Of a DNA stretch of 37,385 nt, positions 22,554 to 30,327 are shown piece after piece. Where the stretch lies: positions 1 to 37,385 of the forward strand of contig VBEZ01000182.1 of NCBI GenBank assembly GCA_005882255.1. The letters are read 5' to 3'. A program made the translations under genes and the position numbers. The stretch is from Chloroflexota bacterium. GTDB lineage: Bacteria > Chloroflexota > Limnocylindria > P2-11E. Under the pieces are notes generated by a model. It worked only from the letters and a program-made list of their open reading frames with translations, was not told the DNA's origin and did no database searches. How positions within the stretch are numbered: position 1 is the first letter of the stretch; the number at the start of each line of letters is the position of its first letter.

Positions 22554-23257
22554 GCAACTTCAAGCGGCCTGACGGTCGCGCGAACGACGCGCTGCGACCG
22601 ATCACGATCGAGGTGGGCGTTTCGAAGTTCGCCGAGGGCTCGGCGCGCGTCTCGTTCGGCGACACGCAGGTGCTCTGCCTCGCGACGCTGCAGGACAGCG
22701 TGCCGCGTCACCTCGAGGGGAAGGACCAGGGCTGGGTGACCGCGGAGTACGCGATGCTGCCTCGTTCGACACCGGAGCGCAGCCAGCGCGAGAGCATCGC
22801 GGGTCGTCCCGGCGGACGGACGTTCGAGATCCAGCGTCTCGTGGGGCGAGCGCTTCGCACCGCCGTCGACCTCAAGGCGCTCGGCTCGCGCAGCGTGATC
22901 GTCGACTGTGAAGTCATCCAGGCCGACGGCGGTACGCGCACCGCGGCGATCACCGGCGGCTACGTCGCGCTCGCGCATGCGGTGCGGAAGGTCACGCCGT
23001 CGCCGCTGCGGCGCAACGTCGCGGCGGTGTCCGCGGGCTTCGTGCGCGGCGAGCTCATGCTCGATCTCGCGTACGCCGAGGACTCGATCGCCGACGCCGA
23101 CGTCAACGTTGTGGCGAACTCCGACGGCCAGCTCATCGAGGTCCAGGGGACGGCGGAGGGCAAGCCGTTCTCGAAGGCGGACTTCGATCAGGTCCTCGAC
23201 CTCGCGCTCCGAGGCATCGTTCAGCTCATCGAGGCGCAGCGCGCCGCGCTGCGGTGA
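22550..23257 (+). CDS. rph: Ribonuclease PH
   Basis: A 235-residue phosphorolytic 3'-to-5' exoribonuclease that trims tRNA precursors. The start RPDGRANDALRPI is the family signature, GDTQVLCLATL and EYAMLPRST follow, and the phosphate-binding region GGRTFEIQRLVGRALRTAVD and the catalytic-core TRTAAITGGYVAL are intact. Length is typical (about 240). GTG 22550 overlaps the mazG stop, and its own TGA overlaps the rdgB GTG, so mazG-rph-rdgB form one translationally coupled unit. The rph-rdgB pairing is common in bacteria and supports both calls. Confidence 0.97.
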   Translation: MSNFKRPDGRANDALRPITIEVGVSKFAEGSARVSFGDTQVLCLATLQDSVPRHLEGKDQGWVTAEYAMLPRSTPERSQRESIAGRPGGRTFEIQRLVGRALRTAVDLKALGSRSVIVDCEVIQADGGTRTAAITGGYVALAHAVRKVTPSPLRRNVAAVSAGFVRGELMLDLAYAEDSIADADVNVVANSDGQLIEVQGTAEGKPFSKADFDQVLDLALRGIVQLIEAQRAALR

Positions 23258-23850
23258 CCGAGCGCCTGCTCATCGGAAGCGGGAATCCCGGGAAGCAGCG
23301 CGAATATCGAGAGCTCCTCGCCGGCCTCGACCTCGAACTCCTGTTGCCGACCGACCTCGTCCCCGTTCCGAGCGAGCCCGCGGAAACGGGCGCCACCTTC
23401 GCGGAGAACGCGTCGCATAAGGCGCGCGCGTACGCGGCTGCCGGCGGTTTGCGCGCGGTCGCGGACGACTCCGGTCTCGAGGTCGATGCGCTCCGCGGTG
23501 CGCCCGGCCTACGCAGTCGCCGCTTCTTCGGCGACGACGCGACCGCGCCCGAACGCAACGAGAAGCTGCTCGCACTGCTCGACGGCGTCGAACAGCGGGG
23601 CGCCCGCTTCGTCTGCGTCACGGCGCTCGCATCGCCCGATGGTCGCGCGCTGCTGTTCGACGGTGAGGTCCGCGGTGAGATCGGGTTCGCGCCGCGCGGC
23701 GAGCAGGGCTTCGGATACGACCCGCTCTTCATCATCGCCGGCGACGGCCGCACGATGGCTGAGCTTCCGGCAGACGAGAAGCACCGCATCTCGCACCGCG
23801 GCCTCGCGGTGGCGAAGCTTCGCGCGTTCCTCGCGGAGGAGCCGCGATGA
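23254..23850 (+). CDS. rdgB: XTP/dITP diphosphatase (RdgB/HAM1)
   Basis: A 198-residue housecleaning enzyme that hydrolyses dITP, XTP and related deaminated purine nucleotides to the monophosphate and so keeps them out of DNA. Family motifs are all present: the start LIGSGNPGKQREY, TFAENASHKARAYA, VADDSGLEVDAL with the catalytic Asp, and FGYDPLF near residue 150, then AELPADEKHRISHRG. The gene overlaps rph at GTGA and the next gene at ATGA. Together with MazG it gives the operon two enzymes that clean the nucleotide pool. Confidence 0.97.
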   Translation: MTERLLIGSGNPGKQREYRELLAGLDLELLLPTDLVPVPSEPAETGATFAENASHKARAYAAAGGLRAVADDSGLEVDALRGAPGLRSRRFFGDDATAPERNEKLLALLDGVEQRGARFVCVTALASPDGRALLFDGEVRGEIGFAPRGEQGFGYDPLFIIAGDGRTMAELPADEKHRISHRGLAVAKLRAFLAEEPR

Positions 23851-24218
23851 TGCGCGCCCGCGTCGTTCATCACAGCGAGTACCTCGCGCTCGCGCTGCTG
23901 CTCGTCGGCGCGGCGATCTGGCAGAAGGATCAGATCACGGCGTGGTTTTGGTTCTGGCTCATCGCGCCGGACCTCTTCGGTCTCGTGCCGGCGTTCTTCT
24001 TCGGCGCCTCGCCCACGAAGGGCTATCTGCCGCCGCGCGCGGTGTGGCTCTACAACCTCTGGCACAACTTCACGCTCCCGGCGGTCCTCTGGATCGCCTT
24101 GCTATTCCTGTTCGCCGGGAATCCGTGGCCGCTGCTGGGCTGGCTGCTGCACATCGCCGCGGATCGCACGCTCGGCTTCGGGCTCCGCGGACCCGACGGA
24201 GGACAAGCGCTCATCTAG
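23847..24218 (+). CDS. DUF4260 family membrane protein
   Basis: A 123-residue, strongly hydrophobic protein with about three to four membrane helices. The segment APDLFGLVPAFFFG, the YNLWHNFTLPAVLW motif and the C-terminal HIAADRTLGFGLR fit the DUF4260 family (conserved Asp, Tyr-Asn-x2-His and Asp-Arg-x-Leu-Gly). The family has no known function. ATG 23847 overlaps the rdgB stop, so it is the last gene of the operon. Its stop lies 3 bases from the stop of the convergent protease gene. Confidence 0.85.
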   Translation: MMRARVVHHSEYLALALLLVGAAIWQKDQITAWFWFWLIAPDLFGLVPAFFFGASPTKGYLPPRAVWLYNLWHNFTLPAVLWIALLFLFAGNPWPLLGWLLHIAADRTLGFGLRGPDGGQALI

Positions 24219-24221
24219 CGC

Positions 24222-27068
24222 CTAGGGGGCCTTCGTCACGCTCCTCGTGATCGTCTGTCCCGTGTTGGACGTGACCGTGAACGTGTACGTGTCCGGAGGC
24301 CAAGACGTTCCGAGCCGGCTCACGTACACGCCGTATTGATCGACGACCTGGAAGCCGCTGCTGTTCGTGAAACCGGTCGCGGCTCCACGTATCGACAGGG
24401 TCACGACCGCGTTCGGCGCGAAGCCATACAGCACGAAGGTCGGGCCATTCGCGCCGGTGCCCGCGGCGCTGTCAGGAGCGAACGCGATACCGGGCGCCGT
24501 AGCGAAGGCGCGGATGCGCGCGAACACGGAGGCCGAGAAGTCCGACGTGACGCGCCTCGGCATCGCCTGATACGCCTGATCGAAGGTGTAGCCGGCGCCG
24601 AGCAATCGCAGGATCTCGATCTCTCCGGCGGTCCCGACCTCGTCACGGAGCAGCTGGACGATCTGCTGTGCTTCGGAGTACTGGTAGTCGACCGCCGGAC
24701 GCTGGCGGGCGTTCCAGGACGCTTGGGACGTCAGCTCAGAGACCGTGAAGAGACGCGAATTCACCGCCATCGAGACCGCTTCGTACTGGTTCAAGACGCG
24801 CAACCAGTCCGAACCAAGCAGCGTGAACTCCTCCAGCCGCGCGGACCCTTCGTTCAGCCATGCCGGGACGGCGGCGTCACCGGCGATCTCGTCGATGATC
24901 ATGTGGGTGAGCTCATGGCGCGCGACGGTGAACGGCCTGGTGTCGTTGCTGCGCGCCCAATCGATGGCGACCTTGCCCTGGTAGTAGACGCCGGCGGTCT
25001 CGAAGCGGCTTTCGACCGTGGGCGCCGAGACAAAGATGGGCGCGATCCCGAGGATCGTCGTCTGCGCGGTGCCGTAGCTGCCATCGGTCGCCATGACATA
25101 CACCTGCGGTCTGGCCGCGAAGCTCCGTGCGTAGTCCTGCTGGATGCGCGAAACGTCGGCGGTGATCTGCGTGCTGATCGTCGCGGCGTCGAATCTCGTG
25201 ATCGTCGTTTCGGCGTAGACATCGGCCGCGCCCGTCGTTCGCACGAGAAACGAGAGACCACCGACGGTCACCGGCGTCGGCGCCTGGACCGTTAACTGGA
25301 TCGTTTCTGACGCGCCGCCGGCGGTAGCGGTGATCGCTCCGACACCGCCCGACGCACCGGCCGTGAAGATCCCGCTCGAGCCGACGCTCCCGAGCGCCGC
25401 CGGCACCACGCTCCACGTCGGGACCACTTGCGGCATCGCTTCGTCGAACTGGTCCTTCACCGTCGCGACGAGCTGCGCCGCCTCATCGGTCCCGATCCGC
25501 AGCGTGGCCGGCGCGAGCGCGACCGCCGTGGGCGCGGGCACCGTGCTGACCGTCGCGGGGAAGCCCTCGTAGATCATCGTGCCGTCGCCGCCCTCGAAGT
25601 TGAGCTCGGTGACGATCGTCGCGATCGTCCCGCCCTGCGCGTCGACGACGACCCCGTATTGCGTGTCGTCCGAAAGGCCCGGCACATTCCGCGGATCGAC
25701 GCGGAGCGCACCGCCACGGCCGAACGGCCCGACTGATTGACGTGCCATCAGCGCGCCATCGGAGAAGCGATACCACCGAAGTGTCGCGCCGGTCGCTCCG
25801 GTCGACTGCACCACGATCGGCGTGCTCCAGCCGCGCGCACCGCCCAGCGTTCGCGTGACGTTCGGCAGATACGCGCGGTTCCCCTGACCGCTCATGCCGA
25901 TGTACCCCATCGCGGCGCCCGCTGCGAGAGTGGCGTCGACGACCGCCAGCGCGCCGCCACTGACGACGACCGAGTATTCGCCCACGGTCATGACCGGATA
26001 TGCCTCAGGATCGAAGTACCACGTCAAGCCGGCCCTGATCGGCGCCGGCGCCGCGATGGTGAACGGGTTTCCACCGCCGAGCCGTTGGAACGTGATCGTC
26101 GGCGTCACGTCACCCGCGCCGCCGTTCTGGATGAGCAGTCCGTTCGCGTACGTTCTCGGCACGACGCCGTCGCGTCGCAGGTACGGCAGGAAGACGTCGC
26201 CGAATGACGGCTGCGGGGTCCCGTTGTAGCTGAAGCCTCGGGGAGCGCTCGTGGTGGGAGCATCGTCGTGCGCGTTCGCGATCACGCCGATCGGCTGCGT
26301 CGACGTGAGCACCACCGAGTAGTAGCGGCCGGCGCGGACCAGGGCCTCGACCGATGGATCGACGAAACGCGATCGGCCCGGGGCGATGGTCCGGTTGAGC
26401 GTCGCGACGGACGCGCCGTCGTAGCTCACGAAGCGTGCCGTCACCACCGCGTCCACCGTGCCGAAGTTCTGCATCACGAACGTCGTGACCCAGCGAGCGT
26501 TGCACGTCGCGTCGGTCTGCGGAACGGCCGAGCACGGGGCCGGCTCCGGCTTCGCGACGAACGGCAGATAGACCGTCGTCGCGCCGGTCGTCAGTCCGTT
26601 GTACGAGAGCGCCTCGGCGCGCGCCGGCGTGCCCAGTCCCTGGTGTTCGTTGACGACCGAGACGACCTCAGAGCCGAACGACTTGACGACGACGGAGAAC
26701 TGCGCGTCGGCGGGCAGGTCGGCATCGTTGTTCGGGTAGTCGGCGAAGCTCGTCGCCGGTGCGAGATCGCTCACCTTCCGGCACGCGACGAGGCCACCAT
26801 CCGAGAAGCGATAGAACGACACCTCGAGCGTGGCCTTCTTGACGCCGACGTTCTGAACGATGAAGGGCGTCACCCAGCCCGACGGCCCGCCGAGCATCTT
26901 CGTGATGTTCGGAAGGAACACCGTCGTCGTTGGCGTTCCCGGCGTGCCGCATGCCGCTGCCGACGCGGTCGGTGCGCCCGTGGTCATCGTTGCCGCGGCG
27001 GCGGGTCGCGCGCTCGCACCGAGAGACAGCGCGAACACATAGACGATCACGGCAGCGAGCTTCCTCAC
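24222..27068 (-). CDS. Large exported metalloprotease (peptidase MA-like gluzincin) with four N-terminal repeats
   Basis: A 948-residue secreted protein. Residues 1-25 are a signal peptide (KLAAVIVYVFALSLGASA, AAA cleavage region). Four divergent about 110-residue beta-rich repeats follow, each opening with a [VA][FY]LP motif and WxTxxxxQNxG-like text (VFLPNITKMLGG, VYLPFVAKPEP, VFLPYLRRDGV, AYLPNVTRTLGG). Then come a BIG2-like domain (about 510-600, ATLRIGTDEAAQLVATVKDQ) and a peptidase MA-like domain with zinc-binding H718-E-L-T-H722 and the third ligand E740 in WLNEGS. A C-terminal beta domain ends the protein. It probably cleaves proteins at the cell surface; the repeats may bind envelope or extracellular material. 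GTG 27068 has a -10-like GATACT 7 bases before it. Confidence 0.88.
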   Translation of the reverse strand: MRKLAAVIVYVFALSLGASARPAAAATMTTGAPTASAAACGTPGTPTTTVFLPNITKMLGGPSGWVTPFIVQNVGVKKATLEVSFYRFSDGGLVACRKVSDLAPATSFADYPNNDADLPADAQFSVVVKSFGSEVVSVVNEHQGLGTPARAEALSYNGLTTGATTVYLPFVAKPEPAPCSAVPQTDATCNARWVTTFVMQNFGTVDAVVTARFVSYDGASVATLNRTIAPGRSRFVDPSVEALVRAGRYYSVVLTSTQPIGVIANAHDDAPTTSAPRGFSYNGTPQPSFGDVFLPYLRRDGVVPRTYANGLLIQNGGAGDVTPTITFQRLGGGNPFTIAAPAPIRAGLTWYFDPEAYPVMTVGEYSVVVSGGALAVVDATLAAGAAMGYIGMSGQGNRAYLPNVTRTLGGARGWSTPIVVQSTGATGATLRWYRFSDGALMARQSVGPFGRGGALRVDPRNVPGLSDDTQYGVVVDAQGGTIATIVTELNFEGGDGTMIYEGFPATVSTVPAPTAVALAPATLRIGTDEAAQLVATVKDQFDEAMPQVVPTWSVVPAALGSVGSSGIFTAGASGGVGAITATAGGASETIQLTVQAPTPVTVGGLSFLVRTTGAADVYAETTITRFDAATISTQITADVSRIQQDYARSFAARPQVYVMATDGSYGTAQTTILGIAPIFVSAPTVESRFETAGVYYQGKVAIDWARSNDTRPFTVARHELTHMIIDEIAGDAAVPAWLNEGSARLEEFTLLGSDWLRVLNQYEAVSMAVNSRLFTVSELTSQASWNARQRPAVDYQYSEAQQIVQLLRDEVGTAGEIEILRLLGAGYTFDQAYQAMPRRVTSDFSASVFARIRAFATAPGIAFAPDSAAGTGANGPTFVLYGFAPNAVVTLSIRGAATGFTNSSGFQVVDQYGVYVSRLGTSWPPDTYTFTVTSNTGQTITRSVTKAP

Positions 27069-27075
27069 GGCAACG

Positions 27076-27081
27076 AGTATC
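27076..27081 (-). promoter_or_regulatory. -10-like GATACT of the protease gene
   Basis: On the minus strand GATACT lies 7 bases before GTG 27068. It resembles the other near-start -10 elements here; no Shine-Dalgarno is present. Confidence 0.4.
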
Positions 27082-27156
27082 GGAGAAGCTTTCGGCGGGT
27101 GGCCATTCCTCTTCGGTTCATCTTTTCGGCGGCCCCGGACGAATGCACCATGCGGG

Positions 27157-27170
27157 AGGACCTAAGTCCT
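27157..27170. promoter_or_regulatory. DevR/DosR-like palindrome AGGACCTAAGTCCT
   Basis: A palindromic site with 5-base arms and a CTAA centre, upstream of the protease gene (about 90 bases before its GTG on the minus strand). It differs from the mycobacterial DosR consensus core GGGACTWWAGTCCC at three of 14 positions. The surrounding 27069-27285 gap holds no gene I can support; GTTCATCT recurs at 27116, 27171 and 27197. The link to the protease is a guess. Confidence 0.35.
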
Positions 27171-27285
27171 GTTCATCTCGCGTCGATGCAGGCCTTGTTC
27201 ATCTAGACGTAGAACGCAGGTCGTCTGCGTGTTGTGTGGAGGCCGTGACTGCTGATAACGATCTGATGTCCGCGCGCTGGGCGGC

Positions 27286-27771
27286 CTAAGCCCTCGCCAA
27301 CAAATCGCGCAGGGCCGCGACATCTCGCGCGTACTCCTCGTCGGGGATCAGCGGCTCGTTCTGCAGGTCGATGCGCATGAAGTGCGGCGGATGGCCCGGC
27401 TCGCCGTCGTTCAGATAGCGCGGCACGACGTGCGTGTGCAGATGCGGGAGCGAATTGCCGAGCATCTCGAAGTTCATCTTGATCGGCTGGTACTGCGTTT
27501 CGATCGCGCGGCCGACGCGAAGGACCTCTTCGAAGTACGCGCTCGCCTCGTCCCTGCTCAGCTCGGTGGGATCCGCGACATGGCGGCCGCGCCAGATGAC
27601 AACGCAGTAGCCTCGCTGTCCGACTTCGTTGCGCACCAGGAACGCGTCGGACACCTTGCCCCTGACGATGCGGACGTTGCCGTGGACCTCGTCGGGGCGT
27701 CCTTCATCGCACATCGGGCAGTTCTTGCCGCGGACGCGCTCGCTCCAGTCCGCCGGCCACCCGCGCTTCAT
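27286..27771 (-). CDS. HIT family hydrolase
   Basis: A 161-residue histidine-triad protein. The hydrolase motif HLHTHV (near residue 112) holds the catalytic His, and CPMC near residue 18 with a nearby His may bind zinc, as in many HIT proteins. HIT proteins cleave AMP or other nucleoside monophosphates from dinucleotides or amino-acyl adenylates. The WRGRHVADPTELSRDE segment is conserved-looking. ATG 27771 overlaps the stop of the upstream kinase gene (ATGA), so it is the second gene of a two-gene operon. The substrate is unknown. Confidence 0.9.
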   Translation of the reverse strand: MKRGWPADWSERVRGKNCPMCDEGRPDEVHGNVRIVRGKVSDAFLVRNEVGQRGYCVVIWRGRHVADPTELSRDEASAYFEEVLRVGRAIETQYQPIKMNFEMLGNSLPHLHTHVVPRYLNDGEPGHPPHFMRIDLQNEPLIPDEEYARDVAALRDLLARA

Positions 27772-28310
27772 CGCTCGGGAACGCTAGCGTCTCGCGTGAA
27801 AGTCACGATCCTCTCGAAATCGGGTTCGTAGCCCTTCGTCGTTTCGACAACGAGACGTGGCGTCCCGATGTCGATCTGGAACACCGAGTCGTCGCCGGTC
27901 CACTCCTCCAGCACGGCACTGTCGATGTGGACGCGGTGTCTGCCGCGCGCGGCGCGCTCCGCGAAGCGCTCTCGACTGACCGGCGTTCGGCAGACGATCA
28001 GGACCGTGGGTGCCAGCGCGGCCAAGGCTCGTAGGGGCGGCTCCGAGATGCCACACCGGAAGTTGCTCTCCAGGATGAGGCCCTGCCCGCCCGCCAGCAC
28101 GTGGTGGGCGACGGTGAACAACACGCTGTATGCCGCGACGCCAAGCTGACGTGACCAATCGAGGTCACCCGTCGGGAACGGCGCCGCGAGCGCCTCCTTG
28201 ATGTCGTCTTTGCTGATCACCGGCAGCTCGAGCGATTCGCCAAGCTCGCGCGCGAGCGTCGTCTTTCCGGTCGCGGGCGCGCCGGCGACGATCACGAGGC
28301 GGCGGCTCAT
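27768..28310 (-). CDS. P-loop NTPase, AAA_33-type small-molecule kinase
   Basis: A 180-residue protein with the Walker A motif GAPATGKT (G10 to T17) right at the N-terminus and the AAA_33-like continuation ELPVISKDDIKEAL. The middle has a Walker B-like strand (LILESNF) and the C-terminal FQIDIGTPRLVVETTKG. Such proteins phosphorylate small molecules or nucleic-acid ends (polynucleotide or antibiotic kinases). It overlaps the HIT gene downstream. ATG 28310 has a -10-like TATCGT 6 bases before it. A similar kinase lies at 36129-36737, but the two share only the P-loop. Confidence 0.85.
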   Translation of the reverse strand: MSRRLVIVAGAPATGKTTLARELGESLELPVISKDDIKEALAAPFPTGDLDWSRQLGVAAYSVLFTVAHHVLAGGQGLILESNFRCGISEPPLRALAALAPTVLIVCRTPVSRERFAERAARGRHRVHIDSAVLEEWTGDDSVFQIDIGTPRLVVETTKGYEPDFERIVTFTRDASVPER

Positions 28311-28316
28311 GGCCCA

Positions 28317-28336
28317 ACGATATGGTGTGAAAGACT
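28317..28336. promoter_or_regulatory. Divergent -10-like elements between kinase and MOSC genes
   Basis: On the minus strand TATCGT (28322-28317) ends 6 bases before ATG 28310. On the plus strand AAGACT (28331-28336) ends 6 bases before GTG 28343, a weaker match. Neither gene has a Shine-Dalgarno sequence. The gap between the two start codons is only 32 bases. Confidence 0.42.
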
Positions 28337-28342
28337 CGTTTC

Positions 28343-29122
28343 GTGAACGTCGCGTGGCTGCACGTCGCGCCCGTCAAAGGACTGCGGATCGAGGAGCGCG
28401 AAAGCGTCGAGCTCGGCCTACACGGTGTCGACGACGATCGCCGTTTCTGCGTCGTTGACGAGACCGGTCGGCTGCTCAATGGCAAGCGGCTCGCGCCGCT
28501 GACGACCATCGCCGCTCGCTTCGACATGCAGACCGGCCACCTCCACCTGCGCATGCCGAATGGATCGTCGGTCGGCGGCACCGTCGCCGTCGGCGAGCCC
28601 ATCACCGTGACGATCTACGGGCACGCTGCGCCCGGTCACCTCGTCGAGGGTGCGTGGGGGGCCGCTCTCAGCGACGAGCTCGGGCGCCCGGTCCGTCTCG
28701 TCCGCTTCGATGGTCCTGGCAACGGCCACGATCGCGCCGACGACGCGGCCGGCGCGACGCTGCTCTCGACCGGATCGCTCGAGCGGCTGCGAGAGGAGGC
28801 GAATTCCGCTGAGCCAGTCGACCCACGACGCTTCCGCATGCTGATCGGCGTGTCGGGCGCGAGCGCGCACGAGGAGGATGCATGGATCGGCCGTCGCGTC
28901 CGCGTCGGCGACGCCATCGTCGTGCCGGCGGGCAACGTCGGCCGCTGCGTCGTCACGACGCGGGATCCCGAGACGGCCGAACCCAGCCTCGACACGCTGG
29001 AGCTGCTCGCGCGCTACCGCACTGGCGTGACGACGACCGAACCGCTCGCTTTCGGTGTCTGGGCACACGTCGAGCGCGCCGGATCCGTCCGTCTCGGCGA
29101 CGTGGTGGAGGTGGATCCGTGA
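28343..29122 (+). CDS. MOSC-domain protein with MOSC N-terminal beta barrel
   Basis: A 259-residue protein. The start AWLHVAPVKGLRIEERESVELG is the MOSC N-terminal domain, and the second half is a MOSC domain with the conserved Cys in VGRCVVTTRDPETAEP, which in relatives such as mARC and the molybdenum cofactor sulfurase C-terminus binds the cofactor or sulfur. The residues RFRMLIGVSGAS precede it. It may act as a molybdenum-dependent reductase of N-hydroxylated compounds or as a sulfur carrier. GTG 28343 follows a weak -10-like hexamer. The stop overlaps the next GTG (GTGA). The second MOSC gene lies two genes on. Confidence 0.87.
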   Translation: MNVAWLHVAPVKGLRIEERESVELGLHGVDDDRRFCVVDETGRLLNGKRLAPLTTIAARFDMQTGHLHLRMPNGSSVGGTVAVGEPITVTIYGHAAPGHLVEGAWGAALSDELGRPVRLVRFDGPGNGHDRADDAAGATLLSTGSLERLREEANSAEPVDPRRFRMLIGVSGASAHEEDAWIGRRVRVGDAIVVPAGNVGRCVVTTRDPETAEPSLDTLELLARYRTGVTTTEPLAFGVWAHVERAGSVRLGDVVEVDP

Positions 29123-29673
29123 GCGATATCACCGTGCGCGCGGTCTCGCCCGACCAACATGAGGCGGTGATGCACTACTTCGACATGGTCGCCTATGCGG
29201 ACAATCCGAACTGGTCTCGCTGCTTCTGCATGGAGAGGCTCGTCGAGAACTACGAGTCGAGCACGAAGCAGCAGAACCGCGCGCGACGCAGCGCGCTGAT
29301 CCTCTCGGCGAAAGCCAACGGACTGGTCGCGTACCGGCTCGGCCGCATCGTCGGCTGGTGTCACGCCGCACCGAAGCTCGAGCTACTGAACGTCGAAGGC
29401 ACGAAAGACCCGAAGGTCGGGGCGATCGTGTGTTTCGTCGTCGCGCCGGACCAGCGCAGACAGGGTGTCGCGACGACGCTGCTCGAGGCAGCGCTGGAGC
29501 ACCTGCGGAAGCGAGGCATGACCGCGGTCGAGGCCTACCCGGTGCTCGGCGAGATCGACACAACGCGCTGGAGCCAGGTGAACTACCTCGGTCCGCTCTC
29601 GATGTATCAAAAGGCGGGTTTCGAGGTCGTCGAGACGAACGACGGCTCAGGCGTCGTTCGACGCACCCTGTAA
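29119..29673 (+). CDS. GNAT family N-acetyltransferase
   Basis: A 184-residue GNAT enzyme. The acetyl-CoA-binding strand and loop VGAIVCFVVAPDQRRQGVAT (Q/R-x-x-G-x-A type) are at about residues 95-115, and ALEHLRKRGMTAVEAYP and MYQKAGFEVV are the usual following elements. The early part contains a CFCME segment, which is unusual and could bind a metal or substrate. The substrate is unknown. It overlaps the MOSC gene and ends with TAA, which is part of the -10-like element of the next gene. Confidence 0.88.
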   Translation: MSDITVRAVSPDQHEAVMHYFDMVAYADNPNWSRCFCMERLVENYESSTKQQNRARRSALILSAKANGLVAYRLGRIVGWCHAAPKLELLNVEGTKDPKVGAIVCFVVAPDQRRQGVATTLLEAALEHLRKRGMTAVEAYPVLGEIDTTRWSQVNYLGPLSMYQKAGFEVVETNDGSGVVRRTL

Positions 29674-29676
29674 TCT
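29671..29676 (+). promoter_or_regulatory. -10-like TAATCT overlapping the GNAT stop codon
   Basis: TAATCT contains the stop codon of the GNAT gene and ends 7 bases before ATG 29684. Such a compact arrangement would give the second MOSC gene its own leaderless transcript. Confidence 0.45.
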
Positions 29677-29683
29677 CGATCCG

Positions 29684-30140
29684 AATGAATGCCCGCATCG
29701 TCGGTCTCCATCTTCACGAGCGTCATGGCGAGCATCCGCGCCCCGTCGCGGAGGTGCTCGGGCGCGTCGGCGGCGGGATCGAAGGCGATTCGCACGCGCA
29801 TCGCGCGAGGCGCGCCGTCGTGATCGTCGACCGCTCCGTGTACGAAGGGCTCGGTCTGCGGCCCGGCGACCTGCGCGAACAGCTGACCGTCGAAGGGCTC
29901 CCGGGCGTGACGACGCTCCCGCCGGGCACCGAGATCCGCGTCGGCGGGATCACGCTCCGCGTGAACGGCGAGGCCGCGCCCTGTACGCACATCGGCGAGC
30001 TGGTCGGCAGCGACGACGCCGTGGCCTTCCAAGCAAGCCTGGCGGGACGACGCGGTGCCGAGTGCACCGTGATCGCCGTCGACGGTCCGGCGCGGATCGG
30101 CGACGGCGTCGAGGTCCTGCCTGCACGCGTGGGCGTCTAG
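29684..30140 (+). CDS. Short MOSC-domain protein
   Basis: A 151-residue stand-alone MOSC domain. The typical GIEGDSHAHRARRAVVIVD and LREQLTVEGL occur, and the conserved Cys in APCTHIGELVG stands where the sulfur- or cofactor-binding Cys is found in short MOSC proteins (compare YiiM-like proteins, and MoaC-fused forms). The function may be molybdenum-cofactor handling or detoxification. The ATG is set by the -10-like TAATCT 7 bases upstream; no ribosome binding site is seen. Confidence 0.85.
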
Positions 30141-30188
30141 CGCCATTTCGCGACCGTCCGGGCGCTGTTCCGCAACCTTCGCTTCCGG

Positions 30189-30194
30189 TACAAA
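30189..30194 (+). promoter_or_regulatory. -10-like TACAAA of the glutamate synthase leader
   Basis: TACAAA lies 8 bases before GTG 30203. Like the other elements in this window, it would start transcription at or very near the GTG and give a leaderless leader peptide. Confidence 0.42.
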
Positions 30195-30202
30195 TTCCGG
30201 CA

Positions 30203-30259
30203 GTGACAAAGGTTCGCTCGTCCGCAGCAGCAGCAACCGCCGCAGGAGGTGGAGGCTGA
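30203..30259 (+). CDS. Candidate attenuator leader peptide MTKVRSSAAAATAAGGGG
   Basis: An 18-codon frame. It contains six Ala codons, four Gly codons at the end, and three hydroxy amino acids. No ribosome binding site is needed because a -10-like TACAAA lies 8 bases before the GTG. Its stop codon TGA (30257-30259) overlaps the end of the 5' arm of the proposed antiterminator, and an intrinsic terminator lies 35 bases further on, directly before the glutamate synthase ribosome binding site. Runs of one amino acid in a short frame before a terminator are the mark of transcription attenuation. It could instead be noncoding; no homologue is recognised. Confidence 0.55.
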   Translation: MTKVRSSAAAATAAGGGG

Positions 30260-30327
30260 GTCGCGTCGACTGAGCGAAACGTCGAGACCGACGAAGCCTC
30301 CCAGGACCGGGGGGCTTTTCTGTTTCT
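30251..30327 (+). promoter_or_regulatory. Attenuator: overlapping antiterminator and terminator hairpins
   Basis: The antiterminator is a long hairpin: GGAGGCT (30251-30257) pairs with AGCCTCC (30295-30301), then a GA/GA internal loop, GTCG (30260-30263) with CGAC (30289-30292), and TCGAC (30266-30270) with GTCGA (30281-30285) around a 10-base loop. The terminator re-uses its 3' arm: AAGCCTCCC (30294-30302) pairs with GGGGGGCTT (30309-30317; one G-T pair), loop AGGACC, then a T-rich tail to 30327. Only one can form at a time. A ribosome finishing the leader peptide would cover the 5' arm and favour termination; a ribosome stalled on the Ala codons would leave it free. Confidence 0.6.
30294..30327 (+). 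terminator. Intrinsic terminator in the glutamate synthase leader
   Basis: Stem AAGCCTCCC/GGGGGGCTT (30294-30302 with 30309-30317) with loop AGGACC, followed by TTTTCTGTTTCT. It ends just before the ribosome binding site AAGGAGG (30328-30334) of glutamate synthase, so it must be conditional for that gene to be expressed from upstream. Confidence 0.75.

Noticed and set aside
27144-27289. Small ORF of about 48 residues starting MHHAGGPKSC
   Set aside because: No conserved pattern, Cys- and Arg-rich by chance composition and it overlaps the proposed palindrome.
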